NCBI GenBank assembly: GCA_029866005.1
Contig: JARXAE010000003.1
Span: forward strand, 248,001-312,000
Length of the DNA stretch: 64,000 nt
DNA from: Fimbriimonas sp.
GTDB taxonomy: Bacteria > Armatimonadota > Fimbriimonadia > Fimbriimonadales > Fimbriimonadaceae
Reading direction: 5' to 3'
Part shown: one piece after another, positions 34,693-43,449 of the stretch
Numbering within the stretch: the stretch's first letter is position 1
How the letters are laid out: every line of letters begins with the position of its first letter
Notes under the pieces: generated by a model
The model's database searches: none
What the model was told of the DNA's origin: nothing
The model's input: the letters and a program-made list of their open reading frames with translations, nothing else
Made by a program: the position numbers and the translations under genes

Positions 34693-35859
34693 ATGCAACG
34701 ACCCGGATGGCTCGAACAAACAATGCGATGGTACGGGCCGAACGACGGAGTCTCGCTTCGTGATATTCGCCAAGCTGGTTGTACAGGAGTGGTCACCGCC
34801 TTGCATCAGATTCCAGTCGGTGATGTTTGGCCAGAAGAAGAGATCGCCGCGCGGCGAAAGCAGATCGAAACTGCTGGCATGACCTGGACGGTCATCGAAA
34901 GCCTGCCCGTTCACGACTCAATCAAAAAGGGTGATGCGTCGCGAGATGAGCTGATCGAAAAGTATCAACAGTCAATTCGGAATGTCGCAAAAGAAGGTCT
35001 TAAGGTCATTACCTACAACTTTATGCCGGTTTTGGATTGGCTTCGTACGGACCTTGAGTATCCAATGCCCGACGGCTCGCTCGCACTGCGTTTCGAAAGA
35101 GCAGCGTTCATCGCCTTTGATGTCTTCCAACTGCGCCGACCCCAAGCAGCAAACGACTACACACCCGAGGAACTTCTGGTGGCCGATGCCTGGTTCGACT
35201 CGGCCTCTGAGAACCAGCGCGAAAAGCTCCGGTTCTCCTGCATGCAAGGCCTCCCCGGCAGCACAAAGATGTTCACCCGCGAAGAGGTACTCGAAGCTCT
35301 CACGGAGTACGGAGACATGTCCGCAGAGACTCTGCGCGAGAACTTGCTCTACTTCCTCAACGCGGTCTGCCCCGTGGCGGAGGAAGAGGGTGTGGTCATG
35401 GCGGTTCACCCGGATGATCCTCCCATGCCAGTATTGGGATTGCCCCGAATCGTCTCAACCGCGAACGATTTGCGCGAGCTCATCAAAGGTTGTCCAAGTC
35501 CTGCAAACGGTCTTTGCTTCTGCACGGGTTCGCTCGGAGCTTCACTCTCGAACGATGTCCCGGCCATGCTCCAGGAGTTCATGGATCGCGTCTATTTCCT
35601 TCACCTTCGCAACACCGCACGGGATGCCCAAGGCAACTTCTTTGAAGCTGATCACCTGGAAGGCGACACCGACATGGCTTCGGTCATGAAGATTCTTGTG
35701 AAGGAGAATCGATCAATCCCGATGCGTCCAGACCATGGTCACCTGATGATGGACGACCTAACGAAGTCTGGGCTGTATCCCGGTTACGGAGCCATTGGGC
35801 GACTGCGTGGATTGGCCGAATTACGCGGTCTCGAAGCCGGGATTCGGGCAATGATTTAA
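34693..35859 (+). CDS. uxuA: Mannonate dehydratase
   Basis: This 388-residue TIM-barrel enzyme matches UxuA: MRWYGPNDGVSLRDIRQAG, then GVVTALHQIPVGDVWP near the N-terminus, YNFMPVLDWLRTDL, VVMAVHPDDPP, LCFCTGSLGAS and MRPDHGHLMMDD near the C-terminus. The His, Cys and Asp residues in the last motifs are the likely metal ligands. It dehydrates D-mannonate to 2-keto-3-deoxygluconate. A second ATG at 34723 is also possible. It is 18 bases upstream of the GH52 gene in the same direction and divergent from uxaC. Confidence 0.93.
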   Translation: MQRPGWLEQTMRWYGPNDGVSLRDIRQAGCTGVVTALHQIPVGDVWPEEEIAARRKQIETAGMTWTVIESLPVHDSIKKGDASRDELIEKYQQSIRNVAKEGLKVITYNFMPVLDWLRTDLEYPMPDGSLALRFERAAFIAFDVFQLRRPQAANDYTPEELLVADAWFDSASENQREKLRFSCMQGLPGSTKMFTREEVLEALTEYGDMSAETLRENLLYFLNAVCPVAEEEGVVMAVHPDDPPMPVLGLPRIVSTANDLRELIKGCPSPANGLCFCTGSLGASLSNDVPAMLQEFMDRVYFLHLRNTARDAQGNFFEADHLEGDTDMASVMKILVKENRSIPMRPDHGHLMMDDLTKSGLYPGYGAIGRLRGLAELRGLEAGIRAMI

Positions 35860-35877
35860 CGGTAAGCTCGTCGGTAA

Positions 35878-37950
35878 ATGAAGTCGATTCAGTTCAACGC
35901 CCACCACTCCCCGGTAGGAGCCTTTGCCTCGCTCACCCTGGGTTTCCCGGGCGCAAAGGGTGGACTCGGGCATGAACTGAAGGGACCCGCTGACGAGCCA
36001 TTTTATGTCGGTTTGGAAGAAATAGATCGAGAAGGCTACTACCAAGCCCTGCCCTTTTTTGAAGCTTCCGATGACAAGTCTGCCGACTATGATGTCGAGG
36101 GTCACAACGCTGAGTTTTCCTATCCGAACCGCATCAGTCATTTCTCTTGGGAGTCCATCACTCGGCAGTTTGCCGCATGCACCGATGAGTGGTCGGCTGG
36201 GGATCTCAAGTTTCGAGTCATCACGCCCTATCCAACAGTTCCAGATCCCGGTCTAGGCGATGCGGAGGCCCTTAAGAATGCTGTTTGTCCTGGAGTTCTG
36301 CTCGAAGTCGAAGTCGACAACTCCTCAAGCCAAAGAGCCCGTAAGGTCTTCCTCGGCTACGCAGGGTCAGATCGCTATGACGGCGTTAGAGTTATTGGTC
36401 AGGACGGACTCATCGGAGTCGGTCAGGGCGTTGCCACCGCCATCGCAACGAAGGAGCCGGGATTCAAAGCCGGAGTTGCCTGGCAGCCCGAAATGGTTGT
36501 CAACTCTCGACAGCCTGACAATGAGCCGTTCCTCATCGGAAGCACCGGCATCCTCTGGACGACCGTCCCCGCTGGCGAAAAAAGAACCTTCCGATTTGCC
36601 GTCGGCTTCTTCCGCGAAGGCACCGCCACAACCGGTATCAAGACCCGCTACTACTACCGCCGATTCTTCAACTCGATCGAAGAGGTTCTGAACCACACTC
36701 TGAGCCGAGCCGATCAGCTGATCGCCGAGGCAAAAATCCAAGACGCAAGTTTTGCAAACGGTCTTACCGAGGACCGAGCCTTCATGCACGCCCACGCCGT
36801 CCGAAGCTACTACGGCGCAACCGAGCTTCTCGAGCGGGAAGACGGAACCCCGCTCTGGGTCGTCAATGAGGGCGAGTATCGAATGATGAACACCCTCGAC
36901 TTGACCATCGATCAGCTCTTCTTCGAGCTCAAGATGAACCCTTGGACGGTTCGAAACGAGCTTGACCTCTTCGTCGAGCGTTACGCCTACGAGGACACAA
37001 TCCAGTTCCCTGGAGACGACACCAAACACCCCGGCGGACTCTCGTTCAGCCACGACATGGGCGTCTCCAACAACTTCTCCTCCCCCGGAAACTCGAGCTA
37101 CGAGCAAGGTGGCCTCAAAGGCTGCTTCAGCTATATGACCGCCGAGCAACTCCTCAACTGGTCGATCTGCTCATCTGTTTATGGTCTCAAAACAGCCGAC
37201 CACTCTTGGATCAAAGGAAAGCAGGAGACTCTCAAGGCTTGCCTCGCCAGCATGCTCAACCGCGACAACCCGAACCCTGCCGAGCGCAACGGCGTCATCA
37301 GCCTAGACTCCAGCCGCTGCTTCGGCGGAGCCGAGATCACGACCTACGACAGCCTCGACGTCTCCCTCGGCCAAGCCCGAAACAACCTCTATCTCGCCGT
37401 CAAAGGCTGGGCTGCGTACAAGCTCATCGCCAAGGTCTTCGCCGACCTTGGACTCACCCAAGAATCTCAAACAGCTAATGCCCAGGCAAAGAAAGCCGAA
37501 GCAACCATCCTCGCCGCCGTCGAACCCGACGGAACCATGCCCGCCATCATCGGGGAAGGCGTCCCCGCTCGCCTGATCCCCGCCATCGAGGGCCTGGTCT
37601 ATCTCGATTACATCGGATTCGATCTTTCTGAATCAAAGCCTCTGGTGGAAGCCTTGAAAACCCACCTCGAAACCGTTCTCAAGAAGGGCGTTTGTAAGTT
37701 CGAAGACGGTGGCTGGAAGCTCAGCTCGACCAGCGACAACTCTTGGCTGAGTAAAATCTACCTCTGCCAAGCCATCGCCGAAAAGATCCTCGGGTTCGCT
37801 CCCGACCACGAAGCCGACAAAGCCCACGTCGCCTGGCTGCTTGACCCCGCCAACGCCTACTTCGCATGGAGCGATCAGATGTTGGCGGGCAAAGCCTGCG
37901 GCAGCCGCTACTACCCTCGGGGTGTGACGTCAACCCTGTGGCTGGATTGA
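35878..37950 (+). CDS. GH52 beta-xylosidase
   Basis: This 690-residue protein is very close in motif to GH52 beta-xylosidases of Geobacillus. FNAHHSPVGAFASLTLGFPG opens the protein, WVVNEGEYRMMNTLDLTIDQ (about 327-346) carries the nucleophile glutamate, and AEITTYDSLDVSLGQARNN (about 485-503) carries the acid/base aspartate; WLSKIYLCQAIAEKILG follows near the end. The length is normal. There is no signal peptide, so it works on xylo-oligosaccharides in the cytoplasm. Together with uxuA and the divergent uronate genes it supports use of glucuronoxylan fragments. Confidence 0.95.
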   Translation: MKSIQFNAHHSPVGAFASLTLGFPGAKGGLGHELKGPADEPFYVGLEEIDREGYYQALPFFEASDDKSADYDVEGHNAEFSYPNRISHFSWESITRQFAACTDEWSAGDLKFRVITPYPTVPDPGLGDAEALKNAVCPGVLLEVEVDNSSSQRARKVFLGYAGSDRYDGVRVIGQDGLIGVGQGVATAIATKEPGFKAGVAWQPEMVVNSRQPDNEPFLIGSTGILWTTVPAGEKRTFRFAVGFFREGTATTGIKTRYYYRRFFNSIEEVLNHTLSRADQLIAEAKIQDASFANGLTEDRAFMHAHAVRSYYGATELLEREDGTPLWVVNEGEYRMMNTLDLTIDQLFFELKMNPWTVRNELDLFVERYAYEDTIQFPGDDTKHPGGLSFSHDMGVSNNFSSPGNSSYEQGGLKGCFSYMTAEQLLNWSICSSVYGLKTADHSWIKGKQETLKACLASMLNRDNPNPAERNGVISLDSSRCFGGAEITTYDSLDVSLGQARNNLYLAVKGWAAYKLIAKVFADLGLTQESQTANAQAKKAEATILAAVEPDGTMPAIIGEGVPARLIPAIEGLVYLDYIGFDLSESKPLVEALKTHLETVLKKGVCKFEDGGWKLSSTSDNSWLSKIYLCQAIAEKILGFAPDHEADKAHVAWLLDPANAYFAWSDQMLAGKACGSRYYPRGVTSTLWLD

Positions 37951-37981
37951 TCAGGGCAAAACGGTAAGCCCCACGAGAAAA

Positions 37982-38227
37982 CTATCGCAGTTGGGACAGC
38001 AAGGCTGCAAGCATAAGTAGGCTACCCATGACAATGACAATAAGTCGTCCCGCATTCTGTATGGCACCAGCCCTTGGCATTGATCCTGGTCCTGCGACGA
38101 AGCTGGCATAACTTGTCGGTGAATTTCTTCCCTCAAACTGAGCGGGCCGAACGGTCATGCATTTGGGGCAAGCATCTCCCGAGAATGCAGTTCCGCAGAC
38201 TCCGCAAATCCATGCTGACATACACAT
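37982..38227 (-). CDS. Small zinc-ribbon protein with a C-terminal membrane anchor
   Basis: The 81-residue product starts MCMSAWICGVCGTAFSGDAC, where CxxC...CxxC (CGVC, CPKC) forms a zinc ribbon. It ends with one transmembrane helix (LIVIVMGSLLMLAALLSQLR). The frame is open further upstream to 38437, but that part overlaps the M28 gene and has no conserved features, so the ATG at 38227 is chosen. There is no Shine-Dalgarno sequence or -10 at the usual distance. Similar small ribbon-plus-helix proteins are common and uncharacterised. Confidence 0.5.
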   Translation of the reverse strand: MCMSAWICGVCGTAFSGDACPKCMTVRPAQFEGRNSPTSYASFVAGPGSMPRAGAIQNAGRLIVIVMGSLLMLAALLSQLR

Positions 38228-38288
38228 TGTTACGTTCTGAAGGCTTAAAAGGATGCAAGAACAGGAACTGTTAAGGTTCTTAACTCGG

Positions 38289-38294
38289 TAAATT
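38289..38294 (+). promoter_or_regulatory. Leaderless-type -10 element of the M28 peptidase gene
   Basis: TAAATT, six bases (AGCGTC), then the ATG at 38301. Confidence 0.5.
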
Positions 38295-38300
38295 AGCGTC

Positions 38301-39764
38301 ATGCGTTCGCGTTTCGCCGTCCCCGTCTTTGCCTGCTCCCTTGCATTCGTTGCCAATGCCCAATTCAGGCCCGGTCTCGCCGAGGTTCCATCTTTGCTGA
38401 AAACGGGCTTCGAATCCATCTCAACCAAGGATGGCAAAGAGTATCTGGGATACCTTGCAGGTCCGGAGTGCGAAGGCCGTGGAACCGGTGAGCCTGGTTT
38501 CGAGAAAGCAGCAAACTACGTCGCGGCCCACTTCAAGAAGCTCGGACTCAAGTCGGTCATGCCCGATGGTAGCTACTTCCAATACAACGATTTCTGGCGC
38601 GTTCGCACCGATCCGAAGAGCCTTGCGATGACCATCGGATCGAAGACAGTCGCCGCCGGCGACATCGGTGTCCTCTCCAGCGGAAAAGTGGATAAGTCCG
38701 CCGAAGCTGTGCTCCTCGTCCTCGGAAAGGAAGCTCCCGAAAAGCTGGATGATGCGGTCGCCGCCCAACTCAAGGGCAAGATCGTTTTCGTCGTTGGCAC
38801 CGCCAACCGGGGTGTCCGACTCGCTTTGATCGACGCAGAAGCGACCGTCACTGTCTCCGAAAAAGTCGCGACCCCAGGCTGGACCGGACGAGCATCAGAT
38901 CCTGGCACTGGCGGAGGAAACGGGCGGCTGAGTATCCGACGAGAAGCCCTGTCTAATGCCGTTGGACGAGCAATTTATCAACCCAACGCGATTCCAGCGA
39001 TGGTCACAGAGTTAGGAAAGGTGACGTTGAAAGCATCTACCCAGAGCGAGAAAATTAAAGTGATGAACGTGGTCGCCAAGCTTGAAGGCTCCGATCCGAC
39101 TCTGAAGGAAGAGTACATCGGGATTGGTGCACACCTCGACCACCTTGGCAACCGGAACGGCACGATCTATTGGGGAGCCGATGACGACGGATCAGGTTCG
39201 ACGGGCGTGATGCAAGTCGCGAAAGCGCTTGCCACAAACCCAGTTAAACCCAAGCGCAGTGTGCTCTTCATGGCGTTCTACGGCGAAGAAATGGGTCTCC
39301 TCGGCTCCGCCTACCTCGCCAATAACTCGCCGGTCAACCTCGATAATATGGTCGCAGAACTCCAAATGGACATGATCGGTCGAGACAGCTATGGTGCCCA
39401 AAACGGTGACCCCAAGCGAATTGATAAGCTTGAAGAAAACGCCGACACCATGCGGCTCGTCGGCTCGAAGCGCATTTCGACCGAGCTGGATCGCATCCTG
39501 TTGGAGGCTAACAATGCTGTCGGATTCAAGTTCAAATACGACGGAGAAGATGTTTACACGCGAAGCGATCACTACAACTTCGCCCGCAAAGGAATCCCAA
39601 TCGCGTTCTTCTTCTGCGGATTCACCCCCGACTACCACCAGCCGACGGACACCGTTGATAAGATCAACTTCGACAAGATTGCCAACACTGCAAAGCTGGT
39701 CTACCTAACGACCCACGCTCTCGGCGATTACAAAGGACGCCTTCCAAAAGACGTCAAAAACTAA
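38301..39764 (+). CDS. Secreted M28-family metallopeptidase
   Basis: This 487-residue protein has a signal peptide (MRSRFAVPVFACSLAFVANA), a protease-associated-like insertion (about residues 130-210), and the M28 di-zinc core: GAHLDHLG, WGADDDGSGSTG, YGEEMGLLGS, ELQMDMIGRD and DYHQPTDTVDKI. These contain the expected His, Asp, Glu-Glu, Asp and His ligands. M28 enzymes are amino- or carboxypeptidases; the N-terminal LGYLAGPECEGRGTGEPGFE is typical of periplasmic members. It converges on the HIT gene, with 8 bases between stop codons. Confidence 0.92.
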   Translation: MRSRFAVPVFACSLAFVANAQFRPGLAEVPSLLKTGFESISTKDGKEYLGYLAGPECEGRGTGEPGFEKAANYVAAHFKKLGLKSVMPDGSYFQYNDFWRVRTDPKSLAMTIGSKTVAAGDIGVLSSGKVDKSAEAVLLVLGKEAPEKLDDAVAAQLKGKIVFVVGTANRGVRLALIDAEATVTVSEKVATPGWTGRASDPGTGGGNGRLSIRREALSNAVGRAIYQPNAIPAMVTELGKVTLKASTQSEKIKVMNVVAKLEGSDPTLKEEYIGIGAHLDHLGNRNGTIYWGADDDGSGSTGVMQVAKALATNPVKPKRSVLFMAFYGEEMGLLGSAYLANNSPVNLDNMVAELQMDMIGRDSYGAQNGDPKRIDKLEENADTMRLVGSKRISTELDRILLEANNAVGFKFKYDGEDVYTRSDHYNFARKGIPIAFFFCGFTPDYHQPTDTVDKINFDKIANTAKLVYLTTHALGDYKGRLPKDVKN

Positions 39765-39772
39765 CCCAACAA

Positions 39773-40105
39773 CTAACCTGGCGGCCAGGAGAGCTTCCGA
39801 CCGCCGATCAAGTGAGCATGAAGATGCGGGACCGTTTGTCCCGCATCTTCACCCTGGTTGATGACGAGACGGTAGCCGCCCGTCAGCCCTTCCTGCTCTG
39901 CGATCTTCTTCGCTGCATTGAGGATATGCAAGTGATCGCCTTCCTCGGGCAGCTCGGCCAGTCCCGGAATTTCAGCCCGCGGAACGATCAAGATGTGAGT
40001 TGGAGCGACGGGCGTAATATCCCGAAACGCAACCACAAACTCGTCTTGGTAGACGACCTCACCCGGAATCTCGCCGTTGATGATTTTCGTGAATAGCGTA
40101 GCCAT
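39773..40105 (-). CDS. HIT-family nucleotide-binding protein
   Basis: This 110-residue protein is a complete histidine-triad hydrolase: FTKIINGEIPGEVVYQDEFV at the start, AFRDITPVAPTHILIVPR in the middle, and the triad QTVPHLHAHLIGGRKL at the end. HIT (HinT) proteins hydrolyse AMP linked to amines or acyl groups. The gene follows ftsY by 2 bases and is probably cotranscribed with it. It has no export signal. Confidence 0.95.
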   Translation of the reverse strand: MATLFTKIINGEIPGEVVYQDEFVVAFRDITPVAPTHILIVPRAEIPGLAELPEEGDHLHILNAAKKIAEQEGLTGGYRLVINQGEDAGQTVPHLHAHLIGGRKLSWPPG

Positions 40106-40107
40106 GG

Positions 40108-40983
40108 TTAGTCAAAGATTTGCGCTGCAAATTGGTCAGGGATGAAGTCCTTTAGATCGGTCACTTTTTCGCCAACGCCGATGAACTTGATGGGAATCCT
40201 AAGCCTCTCGTTGATCCCAATGAGTGCCCCACCCTTCGCTGTACCATCGAGTTTTGTGAGAATAAGACCGGTAATCCCGGCCGCCTTCGTAAATTCCTCG
40301 GCTTGCCGAATGGCGTTTTGACCAGTATTAGCATCCAGAATCAGAAGCACTTCATCCGGGTCGTGACCAAGAGCTTTTTGGGTGACCTTCCGAACCTTCT
40401 CGAGTTCCGCCATCAGGTTCGCCTTACTATGCTGGCGACCCGCAGTGTCGCACAAAACAAACTCCGCGCCTCGGGCCTTCGCCGCCGTAATCGCATCGAA
40501 CAAAACCGTCGCAGAATCTGATCCCGGCTGAGATTTGACAATGTCACAGCCGATTCGTTGTGCCCAAGTATCCAACTGCTCGATTGCCGCCGCCCGGAAC
40601 GTATCCCCTGCCGCTAGCAAAACTTTGGCTTGGTACTTCGTCTTCAACAGATAAGCCAGTTTGGCGATCGTGGTCGTCTTCCCAACGCCATTCACCCCAA
40701 CAAACAGATAAACCGTCGGTCCTTCGTCCGCAACCGCCAGACCTGCCTCATCCTGAACCCGAAAACGGTCTGCAATAAATCTCTGCAACCGTTCCTTGAT
40801 CGCCTCCGGAGAGATTACTTTCTCGTCGCGAATCGTCTGCCGCAGTTGATCCAAAATCTCGCCGACAACATTGATGTGCGTATCCGCCTGAAGCAGAGCT
40901 TCCTCAAGCTCCTCGTAGAACTCTTCGTCAATCACGCCCCGCCCGAGCATCCGATCAACTCGCTCCATCAACCGCTTGAACAT
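40108..40983 (-). CDS. ftsY: Signal recognition particle receptor FtsY
   Basis: The 291-residue protein has the N domain (about 1-85) and the G domain with the P-loop GVNGVGKTTTIAKLA, DTFRAAAIEQL, DTAGRQHSK, ILDANTGQNA and LTKLDGTAKGG, ending in the FtsY-type KFIGVGEKVTDLKDFIPDQF. The long acidic A domain of E. coli FtsY is missing, as in many phyla. It brings the SRP-ribosome complex to the membrane. The ATG at 40983 is preferred over TTG 40986; TACCCT lies seven bases upstream of it. Confidence 0.95.
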   Translation of the reverse strand: MFKRLMERVDRMLGRGVIDEEFYEELEEALLQADTHINVVGEILDQLRQTIRDEKVISPEAIKERLQRFIADRFRVQDEAGLAVADEGPTVYLFVGVNGVGKTTTIAKLAYLLKTKYQAKVLLAAGDTFRAAAIEQLDTWAQRIGCDIVKSQPGSDSATVLFDAITAAKARGAEFVLCDTAGRQHSKANLMAELEKVRKVTQKALGHDPDEVLLILDANTGQNAIRQAEEFTKAAGITGLILTKLDGTAKGGALIGINERLRIPIKFIGVGEKVTDLKDFIPDQFAAQIFD

Positions 40984-40990
40984 CAATCAG

Positions 40991-40996
40991 AGGGTA
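40991..40996 (-). promoter_or_regulatory. Leaderless-type -10 element of ftsY
   Basis: Minus-strand TACCCT, seven bases, then ATG 40983. Confidence 0.35.
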
Positions 40997-41035
40997 CCTG
41001 GAGCGTCAATCCAACTCAATCTCCCCTTAACTTGG

Positions 41036-41041
41036 TATGAT
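41036..41041 (+). promoter_or_regulatory. Leaderless-type -10 element of the sugar ABC operon
   Basis: TATGAT, six bases (TCCGAA), then ATG 41048. This fixes the start of the binding-protein gene, whose frame is open further upstream. Confidence 0.6.
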
Positions 41042-41047
41042 TCCGAA

Positions 41048-42058
41048 ATGCTCAAGCAACTCATAGCCACTGTCGTCTTTGGATGTCTCCTTGCCGGGTG
41101 CGGTTCGTCTTCGAGTTCAACGGACGCATCATCTCCTGCCCCGTCAACTCCGACAGGAGCCGCAAAATCTGGCGCCGGACTCAAGATCGCCTTCATTCCC
41201 AAGGGCTCACTCCACGAATTCTGGAAAACGATGCAGGCAGGAGCAGAAAAAGCCGCCGCCGAAACCGGTGTTGAGCTCATCTGGAAGGCTCCCGTTAAGG
41301 AGGACGACAGAGCCGAGCAAGTCAAGGTCGTCGAGAACTTCACCAACGAAAAGGTCAGCGGAATCGTACTGTGCCCACTCGATAAAGACGCCCTCGCCGC
41401 CCCGGCCAAAGAGGCCGTCGAAGCGGGAATCCCCGTTTTGGTCGTGGATAGCGCAATCAATGGCATGAAGCCATCCTCCTTCATCGCCACCGACAACTAT
41501 GGCGCTGGCAAAACCTCAGCTGAGCAGATGGCGAAGGCTCTTGGTGGGAAGGGCAAGGTCATCGTCCTTCGCTACCAAGAAGGCTCTGCGAGCACGATGG
41601 ATCGGGAGGCAGGGTTCATTGACGGCGCGACCGCAGCGGGTCTCGAAATCGTGAGCAAGGAGCAGTACGGCGGAGCGACCCGAGAAACCGCCCAAACCGC
41701 TTCCGAAAACCTGATTCAGAGGTTCAAGAGCGGTGAGAAACTGAGCATCGACGGTGTCTTCACGCCGAACGAATCCACCACCTTTGGCATGATGCGCGCC
41801 CTCGACGGTGCCGGACTTCTCGGCTCCGTCAAACTCGTAGGATTCGATTCCTCCAAAGAGCTGATCGAAGCAGTCAAGACTGGAAAGATCACTGGACTTC
41901 TTCTCCAAGACCCGTTCAAGATGGGCTACCTCGGCGTCACCAAGATGGTCGCTCAACTGAAAGGTGAAAAAATCGAAGAAAAGATCGACTCCGGCGCGGT
42001 CTTCGTCACCAAGGACAACCTCGAGACCGAAGCCGTCAAGAACGTTCTTCCGAAGTAA
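41048..42058 (+). CDS. Ribose-type sugar ABC transporter binding lipoprotein
   Basis: The 336-residue protein has a lipoprotein signal with the lipobox LLAGC (Cys18), then a serine/proline-rich linker. A periplasmic-binding-protein type 1 fold of the RbsB family follows: LKIAFIPKGSLHEFWKTMQA, then IVLCPLDKDALAAPAKEAVE, FTPNESTTFGMM and KLVGFDSSKELIEAVKTGKI. It is the first gene of an operon with an RbsA-like ATPase, an RbsC-like permease and a GH76 enzyme. The ligand is probably a monosaccharide; the type cannot be told from motifs. Confidence 0.92.
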   Translation: MLKQLIATVVFGCLLAGCGSSSSSTDASSPAPSTPTGAAKSGAGLKIAFIPKGSLHEFWKTMQAGAEKAAAETGVELIWKAPVKEDDRAEQVKVVENFTNEKVSGIVLCPLDKDALAAPAKEAVEAGIPVLVVDSAINGMKPSSFIATDNYGAGKTSAEQMAKALGGKGKVIVLRYQEGSASTMDREAGFIDGATAAGLEIVSKEQYGGATRETAQTASENLIQRFKSGEKLSIDGVFTPNESTTFGMMRALDGAGLLGSVKLVGFDSSKELIEAVKTGKITGLLLQDPFKMGYLGVTKMVAQLKGEKIEEKIDSGAVFVTKDNLETEAVKNVLPK

Positions 42059-42060
42059 AC

Positions 42061-43449
42061 ATGCTGCGAGTCGAGGGTCTCAGCAAGGCGTTCGGCACGA
42101 CACGGGCTGTCGACCAGGTTTCGTTTGAAGCGAAACCTGGTCGCGTTTTGGCTCTTATCGGCGAGAACGGAAGCGGAAAGAGCACGCTCATGCGGCTACT
42201 TGCCGGTGAAACTCAGCCCGATTCTTGCCAAACCGGAATCAACCCCCAAGACGTCCACCTGGTCCACCAAGAGCTCCTGCTTTGCCCCCACCTCACCGTG
42301 GCCGAGAATCTCTACCTGGGGTCAAGCACGGGCATCAAGTTTTCCCCCCGACGTTTGGAAGCCCGGGCTCAAGCGATTCTGATCGACCTCGGGTTCCCCG
42401 AGGTCGATGTCCGCCAGCAAACGAGCGATCTGCCAATATCGCAGCGGCAGGTTATCGAGATCGCACGGGCGTTAACCAAAAACCGCCCGATCATCCTTCT
42501 GGACGAGCCGACGAGCAGTCTCACGGAGGCAGATAAGTCCAAGTTTTATGGCCTAGTTCGTAAGCTCACAGCTGCAGATAAGACGGTCATTTTCATCTCT
42601 CACTTCCTGGAAGAAGTCCGCGCCGTTTCGGACGACTGTGTGATTCTTCGTGACGGACAGGTGGTCGCCTCGGGCCCACTCGAAGACTTTTCTGACCAAG
42701 AGATTGTTCGCCATATGGTCGGGCGCGAGGTTACAGACCTTTTTCCCCGCTCTGATCGCGAGCCAGGTGAAGTTGTACTGAAGGTTGAGAACCTTACGGG
42801 CGAGGCTGACAAGCCGAAGAATGTCTCCTTTGAGCTCCGCGCTGGCGAAGTGCTTGGTCTTGCGGGCCTCAACGGGGCCGGAAAGACCGAACTTCTCCGC
42901 ACCGTTTTCGGACTAAGACGAACAGTTTCCGGATCGAACGGAGGGCGCGGTCAGTGGCGCGATAGCGTCGGTTTCATCAGCGAAGACCGCAAGCTCGACG
43001 GGATCACCTTGCCCTTGAGCATCGCTGAGAACACGACGATGCCCACAAGGCGAGGACTTATAAACTCCCCCAAAAAAGTCTCCCAAACTGGGTCCAATTG
43101 GATCGATAAAGTCGGCATTTCAGCTCAGTCCCCCGACCAGCCCGTCGGGAGTCTCAGCGGAGGCAATCAGCAAAAAGTGGCATTCGCTCGCCTATTGCAC
43201 TCGGAATGCAAGCTTTTCATCCTTGACGAACCAACACGAGGAGTCGACGTGGGCAGTAAGGCAGAAATCTACCGACTGATTGATGAGGCTGCCAAGAACG
43301 GGGCCGCCGTTCTCCTGGCGAGCTCCTATCTGCCCGAACTGTTAGGAGTTTGTGACAGAATAGGCGTGATGAATCGGGGGCGATTAGTTGGCATCTTCGA
43401 TGCAAAATCAACGACCTCCGAAGAGCTTGTTGCGGAGTGTGTTCGATGA
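42061..43449 (+). CDS. Sugar ABC transporter ATPase, RbsA-like, two nucleotide-binding domains
   Basis: This 462-residue protein contains two ATPase domains. Domain 1 has Walker A GENGSGKST, a degenerate signature LPISQRQVIEIARAL and Walker B IILLDEPTSSLTE. Domain 2 has GLNGAGKTE, the canonical signature SLSGGNQQKVAFARLL and Walker B LFILDEPTRGVDVG. RbsA proteins normally have about 500 residues; domain 1 is shorter between Walker A and the Q-loop (TQPDSCQTGINPQDVHLVHQ). It starts 2 bases after the binding protein and overlaps the permease (ATGA). Confidence 0.92.
   Translation: MLRVEGLSKAFGTTRAVDQVSFEAKPGRVLALIGENGSGKSTLMRLLAGETQPDSCQTGINPQDVHLVHQELLLCPHLTVAENLYLGSSTGIKFSPRRLEARAQAILIDLGFPEVDVRQQTSDLPISQRQVIEIARALTKNRPIILLDEPTSSLTEADKSKFYGLVRKLTAADKTVIFISHFLEEVRAVSDDCVILRDGQVVASGPLEDFSDQEIVRHMVGREVTDLFPRSDREPGEVVLKVENLTGEADKPKNVSFELRAGEVLGLAGLNGAGKTELLRTVFGLRRTVSGSNGGRGQWRDSVGFISEDRKLDGITLPLSIAENTTMPTRRGLINSPKKVSQTGSNWIDKVGISAQSPDQPVGSLSGGNQQKVAFARLLHSECKLFILDEPTRGVDVGSKAEIYRLIDEAAKNGAAVLLASSYLPELLGVCDRIGVMNRGRLVGIFDAKSTTSEELVAECVR

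Noticed and set aside
34600-34760. LacI operator between uxaC and uxuA
   Set aside because: I looked for a palindrome with a central CG and found none convincing; the regulator's site is left open.
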